From positions 6,315,877-6,379,876 of the forward strand of contig BROE01000015.1 of NCBI GenBank assembly GCA_036571765.1: a DNA stretch of 64,000 nucleotides. The letters run 5' to 3'. Under the pieces are notes generated by a model. That model made no database searches. It saw only the letters and a list, made by a program, of their open reading frames with translations, and was not told the DNA's origin. This DNA comes from Plecoglossus altivelis. Taxonomy: Eukaryota > Chordata > Actinopteri > Osmeriformes > Plecoglossidae. The position numbers and the translations under genes were made by a program. Shown in pieces: positions 36,978 through 47,519 of this stretch; positions within the stretch are counted from its first letter, which is position 1; every line of letters starts with the position of its first letter.

Positions 36978-39900
36978 ATCTTCACCAGGATACCAGCATT
37001 TGCATGTTAGAGAGGGGCTCATCACACCAAGCGCAGAACATCTGCATCAACACGAACCAGAGTGGAGAGGAGAGGACCCACACTCTGGCCACACACTCCC
37101 CCCAGGACACGCAGAAGTGGATGGAAGCCTTTGGGCAGCATTTCTATGACATGAGTGAGTTCCGAGACAGTCTAGAACACACACACACATGCTTGGTCAC
37201 ACACACGCTCACATGCTCACACACACACACACACACGCTTACATGTACACACATGCTCACATGCTCAAACACACACATGCTCAAATGCTCAAACACACAC
37301 GCGCTCACACACGCACACACACATACACACGCACATGCATGCACGCACACACATGCACACACACGCTCACGCACACACACACACGGTGCTGAGTTGTGAG
37401 CATGCTTCGCACACATTTAGTCATACCTAGACATCCACTCATCATTCCAACTGTATCATTGAAACTCCGGATGTGGCAAAGCAGATTTACATCTGAACAT
37501 TAGAGATCAAATGTTTACACTGCATGATTATGTTGCTGTTGGCTTTATTTGAGCTGCGCAGGTTAATTACAGCGAGTGTCATATGACTGAATGTATCACG
37601 TACTGGTATTCATGATAGTTGTCAAGCCAGCAATGATCTGCTGCCTTACAGTGTTAGCATCATCCCACAAGCATTGCAGTGCCAGGAAGCCACCCTGGAC
37701 ACACTCCAGAAACGAGGTGTCGTAATGTGACACTGAGAAGTCGTGACCAAACAGCGACGAGGAGCAGTAGATCTTTCACGCTCTGTTGCTTCACGTGGAA
37801 CGTGGAACACGCAAACAACAGGTGATGGAGGCTTCTGCCTTTTCATCCCTCGGCCTGCTGTTTGGAGTAATTACTGTCATTTTCAAAGCATGCAGAGTAT
37901 CTTACTGTATTCTCAGTTGTTTCTGACGTCACTAAACCTCATGGGTAGAGAGAAAGAGGGGGGGAGAAAGGAAAGAGCGAGAGGATGACGGACATCAGAG
38001 AGAGAGACAGATAGAGAGAGAGAAAGAGGGGGGGAGAAAGGAAAGAGCGAGAGGATGACGGACATCAGAGAGAGAGACAGACAGAGAGAGAGAAAGAGGG
38101 GGAGAAGGAAAGAGCGAGAGGATGACGGACATCAGAGAGAGACAGACGAGAGAGAGAAAGAGGGGGGGAGAAAGGAAAGAGCGAGAGGATGACGGACATC
38201 AGAGAGAGAGACAGACAGAGAGAGAGAAAGAGGGGGGGAGAAAGGAAAGAGCAAGAGGATGATGGACATCAGAGAGAGAGACACAGAGGGGGAGAGATAG
38301 AAAGGAAAGAGCGAGAGGATGACGGACATGAGAGAGGGGGAGAGAGAGAGAAAGGAAAGAGCGAGAGGATGACGGACATGAGAGAGGGGGAGAGAGAGAG
38401 AAAGGAAAGAGCGAGAGGATGATGGACATGAGACAGACAGACAGAGAGAGAGAGGAAGGGAGAGACGGAGAGAGGCATGACAGCAGACATGCATGAACAT
38501 CGATACAGATGCACAGACCATTAGTTTGTCCTGTAATGTAGCAGTTTTAAAGCTGGCTGTCTTATTTGTCTTCAGAATGACTGTGAGAAATCAGGGCTCA
38601 GCCTGAATGATGTTTTAATCTTTTGTACGGTGCTTATTTAGGCTACTGCCTTTTAAGCGTAAAGAAACACATTCTCTGTCTGTAATGAAGTCAGTCACCA
38701 GGTCAACTGACTCAGCCAGTTCTGCAGGCCTATCGGGTCCTGCTATAACAAGCTGGGCTTCAGGAACCTCTCTAAACGGAACACCATGGCACCATTGTTC
38801 AAATATAACATGAGACGATAGCGATTGCGATATTTGGTACAGTGAAAGAGCACAATACAGTATTGTTTTTTACTAATCAGATTTTCAACACTGCATTGAA
38901 GGGAAACCTCAAATACTGGACTGGTTAGTTGATGATGTTGAAATAGCCAATGAGTGGGTGTGTAGTATACAGTGATCTACTGAACCTATACTTTGTGTTT
39001 TTGGACTGAGTCATGTGAATGTTTTTTTTCAATCATTTAACAGGATCTTTAACCCTTGGAGAAATAATCCTCAATTAAGTTCCTGCTGTCATGTAAAGGT
39101 CTGTGTGTGTGTGTGTGTGTGTGAGTGTGTTTGCTGTATGTTTGGTGTGAAGGACGTTGTTTAATACCTCCCAGTATAACGTGACTCCCAGTTCAGCTAC
39201 CCGCATAGCAGTGTTCATTCATTCTCAACAGTTGTGATGGAAGGTTTTAAGATAAATGGAATATGAACCCATCTCATACATCTCATGTTTATGTAGAAAC
39301 CATATGCAAGATATGAACTGATTTTCAAAGCAAAGCCTTATATATTATATATATACAGTGTGTATGTATATATATATATATAGATCTATATATAGATCTA
39401 TATAGATATATGTAGATATATATATATGTAGATATATATCTACATATATATAGATAGATATATACAGTATATATCTATATACAGTATATATCTATCTATA
39501 TATATATAGATAGATATATCTATATATTTCTAATAACCTCTTCCTAATTCAAGATAGTTGCATTTGATCAAAAATGTAAACAAGAATTGAAAAATTGAAG
39601 CGCACGCGGTATTCGAAAGCTCTTAATGTCATCGCTCATTTGATAACTTCAGTCACCATCGAAAGTTGGTATCCACGACATGTATCATATGAGAGTATAT
39701 TGTCAGCGAGATTGACAGTGCTTGACACAAAATAACCTGTTCATCTGCTGAGGTTATAGAACCCAGTGCTGTTAAGTGAGATCAATTCTGAAACCAAATC
39801 TGAATAGGAGTGTACGCCTGTCACAGCATATCTATTGTTTAGTAGAATAACAGAGAAAGGTGGGCATGATCATTAATATCACCCAACCGGATCTGACATG

Positions 39901-41745
39901 CCCTGAAATGCTATTCAGCCGCATCAAGCTGCCTAATCTAGGAGTGGTTTAAAAATGTTTTCGTCTTGATTTTGTTACTTATGAAATAGCTACAACGGAC
40001 AATTTATTTAGTAAAATTTTTTTTTTTTAAATCTCCCAAACCAGCTGTTTGGTAATGTGATGGTTGAACATAACAGGTGGAATCTCGAGAACCGGCCTAG
40101 ATATTTTTAGTTTACTAGTAGTGCCACAATAGATGCTTTTGTGGGAACAGTTTTAACATTAAACAGATTCCCAAAGTTCTCTGACATGCTCATTAACACC
40201 CGTTCATCAACATTACTCCAGCGTAGTCTGTATCTGTTATCTGCATGAGGAATTAAAACGTGATTTCTCATCAAGTTTTTCAAATCTAGTGTCCTGCTTT
40301 GGCTAGCATGACTTAAGAGTCTGACGAACTGCCACTCTAAATCATTTCCTGGTATACAATGTGTATGAACAAGCTGTGCTTTTTTAAATGGCATAAAGAC
40401 AGGTTAGGGAGATACTTAAGTACCGTAAACAATAATTTCCTACAGGTACATCTGGGTCGATGCAATAACAATGAGCATACTATTGCAGTGATGTTTGTGC
40501 TTAAAATTGCAGATAGGTGTGTGAGCCAAAAGGTAAACAGACATCAGGCATTCAAAACAGCTCATCTTTTTTAACCTTGTTTCAAATATGTCTGTTAGCT
40601 GTCTGTCAGACCTGTCGATCTGTCTGTCAGAGCCATTCGTAATTTGTCTTTCTAAGTAGTTTTTTTTATCAGACACATCACTAAACACCTACACGCCCAA
40701 AGTCATTATGTGTTGATCATCATCAAGGAGTGTTTTGGTCGCGGCTTAATGGCATCGTGTTTGCTTTTAATTTAGGTCACGACAAATTCACAGAGAAAGT
40801 AAACTAATAGAAGAAGTGTTTTGTCTTCTCGCAGGCCAATGGGAGCATTGCTGCGATGACCTCATGAAGATAGAACTGGCGACGCCCAGAAAAACTCTGC
40901 TGGTGACCACCAAGCAGGGGTCCCTCTACCATGAAATAGGTACCTTGTCACCTCCGCCACTGGGCTCAGTTTGTCACACTGCATACAAGCCAATGAAGTG
41001 ACTCCCTGATGAATGGCATCGATCCACCAAACGGTTCGCAGACAGTGAGGATGTGGATGGATTTGGCATGTCAGACACCTGCTCTGTGCACCTGCAGGAT
41101 GTAACACAATCTCTCAATAAAGTGGAAATACAATCCATTATGTAGGTGTGTCATGTGGCAAGACGTCTGAAGACGGAAAACATTCCAAGACTGTGAGCTG
41201 AGTGATATATGCACCCAACTTTGTTTGAAATGTTTGATGTGATACCAGTCAGACGAGAGAGATTGAGAAGAATGAAGGCCAATGATCTATAAAATAAAGG
41301 TGTATTGTAGTGAATGTAAAGCTAATGAAAAGTCCCTACTGAATGTTTATAACATTTAAGGCTTTTCTTTGATGCTTTAAGTCCATAACTCGACTTCCCT
41401 GTAAGATGTCAAATGTTCTGCCTCTCGTGATATTTCATAGATTTTGTACTTCTTAGTACAAAAGTACTTCGTAGTCTCTGCCTCACTGTAGTTGATATCT
41501 CCTCTTCACCCTCCATCCCTCCCTACGCCATCGCACCTGGCATTTGGCAGTGACTTCGCCGTCGCACAGTGAGGGTCAGGTGATTCCGGATGTGTCTGCT
41601 GAGATACGTTCTCTGTTGTCATCCTATTACAACGACAGGTAAGAGGAGAAGTATCATCACAGGTAAACATGCACACCTACATATCCAGCCAGTTACCTCA
41701 CTCACCGCCTGTCTGCTTAGGTCATCTTCGACTACCGCTCCATAA
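33034..41745 (+). CDS. rtkn: Rhotekin (Rho effector), probably complete; 3' end tentative
   Basis: Rho-GTPase effector. Exons: 33034-33057, 34092-34291, 34725-34786, 34885-34938, 35279-35396, 35561-35821, 35976-36070, 36215-36321, 36402-36530, 36989-37154, 40835-40939, 41551-41638 and a tentative last exon 41721-41745; phases agree (about 477 aa). The REM/HR1 Rho-binding region is exon 2 (REVRMREGAWKLLAACSQRE). The anillin-homology part follows (ISDLRIPLMWKDSEYFKNKG, DTDMVMVDRTLTDICFE, LGRSSGRKLRAALE, GPKYHLLAHTILKL, WLPLYGSMCCRLVAQP). The PH domain spans exons 9-11 (VYGVLRGTHLMVF, WMEAFGQHFYDMS, QWEHCCDDLMKIE, KQGSLYHE). SLGRSSGR and the C2orf81 neighbour favour RTKN over RTKN2. Exon 1 (MNMLENDL) is short and rests on phase and its donor. 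Human RTKN has a longer proline-rich tail, so exons may be missing at the 3' end. Confidence 0.88.
34297..34620 (+). repeat. Purine-rich tract in rtkn intron 2
   Basis: More than 300 nt almost without pyrimidines (GAGAGG, GGGGGA, AGAGAGTGAGGGGG blocks) on the sense strand, beginning immediately after the exon 2 donor. Confidence 0.85.
36920..36974 (+). repeat. (TG)n microsatellite before rtkn exon 10
   Basis: About 27 TG dinucleotides ending 14 nt before the exon at 36989, in the position of the polypyrimidine tract (then CGCATCTTCACCAG). Confidence 0.95.
37178..37386 (+). repeat. (CA)n-rich array after rtkn exon 10
   Basis: Interrupted CA repeats (ACACAC, ACATGCTCAC, ACGCAC) starting 23 nt after the exon donor. 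Its sense is complementary to the (TG)n upstream of the same exon. Confidence 0.93.
37947..38460 (+). repeat. Purine-rich minisatellite in rtkn intron 10
   Basis: Eight units marked by GAGAGGATGACGGACAT. Their spacing shrinks from 70 or 67 bp (first five) to 60 and then 50 bp (last three), separated by AGAGAGA/AAGAGGGGGGGAG spacers. Confidence 0.92.
39340..39530. repeat. AT-rich imperfect palindrome array
   Basis: TATATA, TAGATA and TATCTA blocks in alternating orientation (TATATAGATCTATATA, GTAGATATATATCTAC, ATACAGTATATATCTATATA) give many overlapping self-complementary segments in rtkn intron 10. Confidence 0.85.
40107..40394 (-). other. Unassigned 95-codon open frame in rtkn intron 10
   Basis: Open frame antisense to rtkn with ordinary amino-acid composition (for example YRLRWSNVDERVLMSMSE and IPGNDLEWQFVRLLSH). 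It recalls the fragmentary coding remnants of mobile elements common in fish introns, but I cannot name a family. No splice or promoter support. Confidence 0.3.
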
Positions 41746-43322
41746 AGTTAGCTACTCTGCAACTGCGGGTGACGTTATAGCCTTCCTCTGATTCACAGAC
41801 GAGGTTCAATCAGGTTTTTAATCAGCCAATCAGGAAGAGTGTCTGGGATGAAAAGTTGTGACCCTCAATCAACACATACTGTTGAGTCTCAGACCCGTAA
41901 ATGTTCAACTTAAATGTGATGTTGACATGGAACACCTACCCTTCTACTTTACTACAGTATTTTACTGATCCTTCAATGCAACATCCTGTTGGTGCAGCCT
42001 AGGAAAATAAAGAAAAACTGCAGCGTGAAATCAAATGAAAATAGTTGTTTTATATGACATATGACCGTTCGTTTAACAATTGAATGCAGTAGGGCTAATT
42101 TTGCGGGTACAATTTTCACCCATTCAGACCAAAACCAACCAGAGTGCCGTCTGACTGAAACTTTGAAGTCTGACATTCCGCCTGACATGAAGAGAGAGAC
42201 ATTGAGAGGGATAAAGAGAGAGACAGAGACAGGCAGAAAAAGGGGGAGAGAGACAGAAGGATGAAGAGAGAGAGGAAAAAAACGCATCAAGAGACAGGCT
42301 TTGCATGACCTGTTTTCATTCAAGTGCCACAGTTTGAGGCATGAAAAATAGGTCTGTAAACAGCAAAGCGACCTCACAGGCCAAGGAGTGCTGTCACAGT
42401 TAGATAAATGGGGTATGCAGTAGTTTAATTACTCATGAATCTCCATACAGCTATACGATAGATTGTTTGCCGTTAACAAATTTAAAGGCACACTGCAGTT
42501 TTAGATGTAATCTCAGTACATCAAACATGCCACCGGCTATTGGGCCTTTGTGTCACATTCACAGAATAATCCATCTCTCTGTGACAAATGTGACACATAA
42601 CTGTCAGATCAGTTGAATGTAAAAGACGGATCTAACAGAGTCTCAGCATAGATATGCATCAGTTCGGATTGTTTCTTAGGTACCTGCTGTGTTACATACT
42701 TCTATAGGTTTAGTTATTGGAGACATATGCCAATGAACTAGGGTATTTCATAGTGGCCAACTCAATACTATAATGTTGAGGGGAGAGTCGCAAATTTTTC
42801 AGAGTTATTCGGAAAAGAAAGACAGAAGAAAAATGGTTTCCTCCCCATATCTTTCCCTCCATTTATCAATCCTCATGACTCATTTTACAATTTATAGACC
42901 TACACATATCGTCTAAACTTAGTTTAGTCCAAAATCTTCAGTTTAGGTAAAATTGCCAAGAGAACCTGCAGATTTAAGGGACGCAGTCAGGTCAGGTGGC
43001 CTATCTAACATCATATTCACATAATCCGAAAAAATATCTTCCTTCTCCTTGTGCCATGTCGTTAGGAATTTGGCAGCCTCTTAAATTTTCTCATCACAAA
43101 CCATAGCAAAACCTTTGCCGTGGTTGAATGACAGTTGAGGAATGTTACTTGTCTGTAATTCTAGACAGACGCACCATTGTTGCTGCTCCGGGTGGTAAAA
43201 CCTGTACAAAAAAAAGTGTTAGCCTGCATGGGATTTGTATGGTGATATGCAGGTGTGTAAGTATCGTATTTGAACTAAGCAATCCACTCCATCCACTCAC
43301 TTTTTTTAAACCTACCCGGGTT

Positions 43323-43385
43323 GTACATTTACATTTACATTCATTAGTTTAGCAGATGCTTCAATCCAAAACAATTGACAAGAAA
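43323..43385 (+). repeat. Diverged fish dispersed-repeat tail
   Basis: TACATTTACATTTACATTCATTAG then TTTAGCAGATGCTTCAATCCAAA resembles the same teleost repeat core seen at 3243. Confidence 0.55.
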
Positions 43386-43675
43386 GAGCTTTATCGGAAA
43401 AACTGCATGATCGTAAACGAGCCCCAAAACCTTGTGGGTAGCCTTGACACGAACCAAATGAATGCAGTCGGTCTAACCAGAAGACCGTGTGGTATCACAT
43501 TACAATTAACCAACGTGATCTTCGAAAGTGTTAGAGCAACGCTCAAGAAAGCAATGAACAATATAGTCATTCGCAGCAAGTGCAAGTACGTTCATTCAGT
43601 TCTAATAGCTGTAATCCGGTGCCAATGACGGGTGTGGAATGCGCATACCAGACTTAAACATTCAGGTGATGAAGT

Positions 43676-43845
43676 AAATATCGCATCACATTTGATGTCT
43701 CATTTGTGGTACATTGTCATTCATTGTAAAACATAAGGCACATTCTCTTATTTTTAAAGTCAATATTGCATCATGTTTGATGTCTCAGTTGTGATGCATT
43801 ATCATTCATTGTGAAACATAAGACATAGCCTATCTTATTTTTTAG
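43676..43845 (+). repeat. Direct repeat pair of about 85 bp
   Basis: Two diverged head-to-tail copies. Each has GCATCA-TTTGATGTCTCA-TTGTG, CATTCATTGT-AAACATAAG and a T-rich end (starts near 43676 and 43763). Confidence 0.75.
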
Positions 43846-43894
43846 TTGTTGTGGATCAAGGTTTGAAGCCTGCTGCTTGCAAAGTCATTCCACC

Positions 43895-43927
43895 AGTCGG
43901 TCACCAAAGTCATTTTGGTGACCGACT
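43895..43927. repeat. Perfect 14-bp inverted repeat
   Basis: AGTCGGTCACCAAA at 43895-43908 and its exact reverse complement at 43914-43927, with loop GTCAT. It directly follows the direct-repeat pair. Confidence 0.85.
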
Positions 43928-44780
43928 TCCTTCAACATTGTTTTCTTTTGTTCTCGTTCCAGTTACTGATTCAACCACGTGGGCTTCAAATGAAGGCGTC
44001 ATCATCACTGTTGCTGCCATTATGCATCCCATAATATGGCAAGAGCAAGTTACAGGCATGAGGTGACTCTGGTAGTAGCTTGCAGGCCAAGTCTATTTCA
44101 GGTTTATAATGTCCTATCACTAATAATGCTTGCGATGCAGCCTTAAAAAGGAGTTTGGCTTACAGATAAACTTACTCCAATTGTGCCATTTCTAAATGAA
44201 TTCCCAGAGTGACACACGAGAGGTAGATAGATGGCCTCTTTTTGTAATTCAAAGATTCTTTTTTGATGTCGGTGTGAATCTCACATACATGGGCTAGAGG
44301 CGTTTTTTTTAAGAACAACGAGACGGATCCAAATGATTCTCCGATATTTCTATACATAGCTAGGATGGCGAAGAATTTTACATGTCAACTTGCGCGCAGT
44401 TTTTACTGTAATCAGTAGTGTAATAATCATTTACTGTTTTGTGAGTTCCTTTTTCTCAGTTATTGTATAATTTTTTTAATAAGTGGTTGTTTCGACTGAA
44501 CGAACATTTAGAGAACACATACTTTATTTTGTGGCCGTACCCTTGTACACGAAGGTAAAGGAATGTGGATTTACACAGTGCCACAAATGTTTGCACAGAT
44601 CTGTTTTTTATGAAGTGCGTGCATTGTGTTCATGGTTTTTGGTCTTAGTCAGATGTATACTCCTTCAATAAATCGATCAAACAACACTTCACTTTGTGTG
44701 TCTCAGTGGTAGGCTACTACTGCTCTTCAGCGTCACATTAACATTTGCTGTAGGACCCAATAAACTTTCAGAACTTAGAA

Positions 44781-44932
44781 AGTTCATTCATTTTCTACTG
44801 CTGATCCCTGGGAGGGATTTCAGTGCCGCTTGTTCCTGTTTGGGGTCACGGGTGACTGGAGCCTAACCCAGTAACTTCGAGCCATAGGCGGGGTACACCC
44901 TGAACTGGGGCCAGCAAGTCGCAGGGCCCTAG
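44781..44932 (+). repeat. Teleost dispersed repeat fragment
   Basis: TCATTTTCTACTGCTGATCC, GGGGTCACGGGTGACTGGAG and GGCGGGGTACACCCTGAACT occur in the order found in a repeat very common in percomorph and other fish genomes. Exact family not assigned. Confidence 0.65.
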
Positions 44933-45291
44933 AAATTATTCACTAAATGAAAAGAAAACTCAAAGTCTAATTTTGTCTAAAATACATGCTGGGACATGAA
45001 ATGTCACAGACTGAAAATACCTTAGTAGTAAATACTGTTACATTACAAAAATACAATCTATAAATATATGGTAGGATTCACTAGTCTGTCATGTTGCAGG
45101 ATTATAAATACTGTGTGTCCTTTTAACCTCAAAATGTTCTGTGTTGGGAAACAAAAATTGACATGGATGTCAGGTAAAGTACTTTATATCGCAGAAAGAA
45201 AGTATCGCTTTATTCATACTTTTCCCTCACTGTCTGGGTTTGCATGGGTAACCTTTGGGTTTGCATGGATAACTTTCCAACTGAAGAAAAC

Positions 45292-45369
45292 ATGTCTTTG
45301 GAAGTTGTCAACGATGTACCAGATATTGTGAGCGGGATCAACAGAGGAAAAGCAAGATTAAATAAGAAG
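45292..45369 (+). other. Short ATG frame ending at a splice donor (possible exon)
   Basis: 26 codons (MSLEVVNDVPDIVSGINRGK, then ARLNKK) end exactly at AAG|GTAGGTG. Possible next exons after TCCAATCAG (45778) or CAAATCCAG (about 45891) do not give a long frame in matching phase. Unrecognised; could be chance. Confidence 0.22.
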
Positions 45370-47297
45370 GTAGGTGACGTATTGGAGTTACACTAATTAA
45401 CTTCGTTTGGAAGGTTCTGTGTGCAAATCTGTCTGTGGGACATAGCCCAATGATCTAAACGTTCAACACAGAAAAATCTAACAATGATCCAGTACCTGAA
45501 ATATACATACACATTTTAGAATTAGTTTGAATAACATTGTCAACTACCTCCCTGGAAAATTGCCACAGCTGCTGATTTGATAAAAATGTAATCTTAAAAA
45601 GTTTAGTCACGTACTATGGGATTACTGTCAACGGAACATGCATAAATGTTTAGTGTGTATGAACAAGCAGGGAGTAATGCAGGCTGTCATACTTGATGGC
45701 ATAATTGGTACTCCTGGCATTACTTCAAAAATGGGTCTGTCCTGATATGTTTACACCTTCCCCAGTTTCCAATCAGGAAACATTCGTACATCAAGCGTCA
45801 GTGAGCTGATGACAAGAGGATGCCTTGTCAACATTGTTCAGAATACGCCCTGGGAACCAGAAAGCTAAAAGCTTCCTTCTTCCTCAAATCCAGTGCCTGA
45901 AACCATCTTGAATGAATTCCTTCTGGCCGCAGGTATGTGTTTGTAGATTTGCACGCATTGCTGTTCAACTCTCATGCTCTCTTTACATTCTGCAACTCCC
46001 CCTGTCCTGATGGGTAAAAAAAGACCCTCCTTCAACCCTGAAATAAAGCAACTTAATTATGTTTTGACGCTATGCCCTTTTGGGCACTGAAATGTATAGC
46101 CAGGCTGCACGTGAATCAGAAAGATTTCGTTTTGTCTGATTTCAATCAAGCACATGCAATCTAAACATCTCATTGTGTGTGTGTGTGTGTGTGTGTGAGT
46201 GCATTAAGCATAGTTTCAGGTCATTCTGGCTGCCGAAAAGAACACAAGGGTTAAGACAATGACACTAACAGGTGGATGAACAATGAACTACCAACTTTCT
46301 GTTGATGTAACCCATTTGTTCAAAAGACACTCAACTCCAGTGCTACTGAATGTTTGAAGAGCCTAATTATGTCAGTCATGCGATGGTATTCTGTATGTCC
46401 TAAAATAACACACGTCTCAACACAGTTAAAGAGGCATATCTTGAGTCAACAGAAAGGTTTGGAATTCATCCCCAATTTACAAGGAAATCTTAATGGAATT
46501 TTCCCACTGGTTTGTTAGTGCATGTTTATGTGGGTTATCTTCAAACGGTTTGGTGATGTTTTCTGTAATGATCTGTCCGGCACAGTACTTTCATCCATTG
46601 TTTGAAAATATTCCAAAACTTTAATTAAACTCTGGATCATTACATTGTAAAGAGTATCAAAAATCTTTCTTGTTCATATTTACAAACTCGCCACAATATT
46701 CTGCTGACTATTACAATGCAAAACCTATTTACAATATGAATCTCAAATCACAATTCTTTTTTCAAACTTTTACAGTTTTTTTAATTTCAAAAATGTAAAA
46801 GGATTTTAAGAATGTAAAAAGACCTGGTCCTTGAGGAACGAAATACATAACCTGTTTTTTAAAAATACGCTTGTTAGTTACAAACAAATATAGCTTAAAA
46901 GGTTACTGTATGAACCCTTATATATTTATCAGAATATTTACAATACTCAATAGGCTATAGACTTTCTCATCCATTGTTCATATATATGTTTAGCTTTGCA
47001 TGTTTAGAGCCCTGAGAATTTTTTTAAAAGCTTAAGACTTTACATTTAATTTGGAAATAAAAATGTCATCTTAAAACTTGGAAATAGTCAGGGAATACTT
47101 GAGGGTTGGGTGTGGTTTACGTACAGTCCTTTGTGAAGCACTCTGTGACATTGTAAAAATCTTGTTAAAAGGCTAAAGGTAAAAAGAGAGCCATTCAAAT
47201 TCATGTATTTAGACATTGATACCATGTCAGAAGTAAATTTGCTGTCTGGCCTCTAGTTTCAACATTTAAGATATTCCATGAGGGTGCATACTTGTCT

Positions 47298-47513
47298 TTT
47301 TCTTTTTCTTCTGGTGAGCTGCAGCGTTGCTTGTCTTCCTCTGCAAAGTTTCTTCTTCTGGTGAGCTGCAGTGTTGGTTTTCTTCTGGTGAGCTGCAGTG
47401 TTGGTTTTCTTCTTCTGGTGAGCTGCAGTGTTGGATTTCTTCCTCTGTAAAGTTTCTTCTTCTGGTGAGCTGCAGTGTTGGTTTTCTTCTGGTGAGCTGC
47501 AGTGTTGCTTGCT
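47298..47513 (+). repeat. Minisatellite next to the arid stop codon
   Basis: Seven to eight copies of a unit built on CTTCTGGTGAGCTGCAGTGT, with and without a TTCCTCTG(C/T)AAAGTTTCTT insert. It ends 7 bp from the ARID gene stop, so it should be transcribed as the start of that gene's 3' UTR. Confidence 0.9.
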
Positions 47514-47519
47514 CATCAC

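Larger units (their letters stand above)
41746..47297. other. Gene-poor stretch between rtkn and the ARID gene
   Basis: No recognisable protein. Contents: a repeat tail at 43323, a direct repeat pair (43676-43845), a perfect hairpin (43895-43927), a fish dispersed repeat (44781-44932), a short ATG-initiated frame with a donor (45292-45369), and a (TG)n at 46174-46197. Missing 3' rtkn exons or the arid 3' UTR may lie here. Confidence 0.6.

Noticed and set aside
37947..38460. Repeat array considered as a CRISPR-like array
   Set aside because: Units are contiguous, purine-rich and lack unique spacers; this is an intronic minisatellite in a vertebrate gene.
33034..41745. Calling the rhotekin gene rtkn2
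   Set aside because: Some residues are shared with RTKN2 (SMCCRLVAQP), but SLGRSSGR and RRPSDG are RTKN-like, and C2orf81 nearby is the human RTKN neighbourhood.
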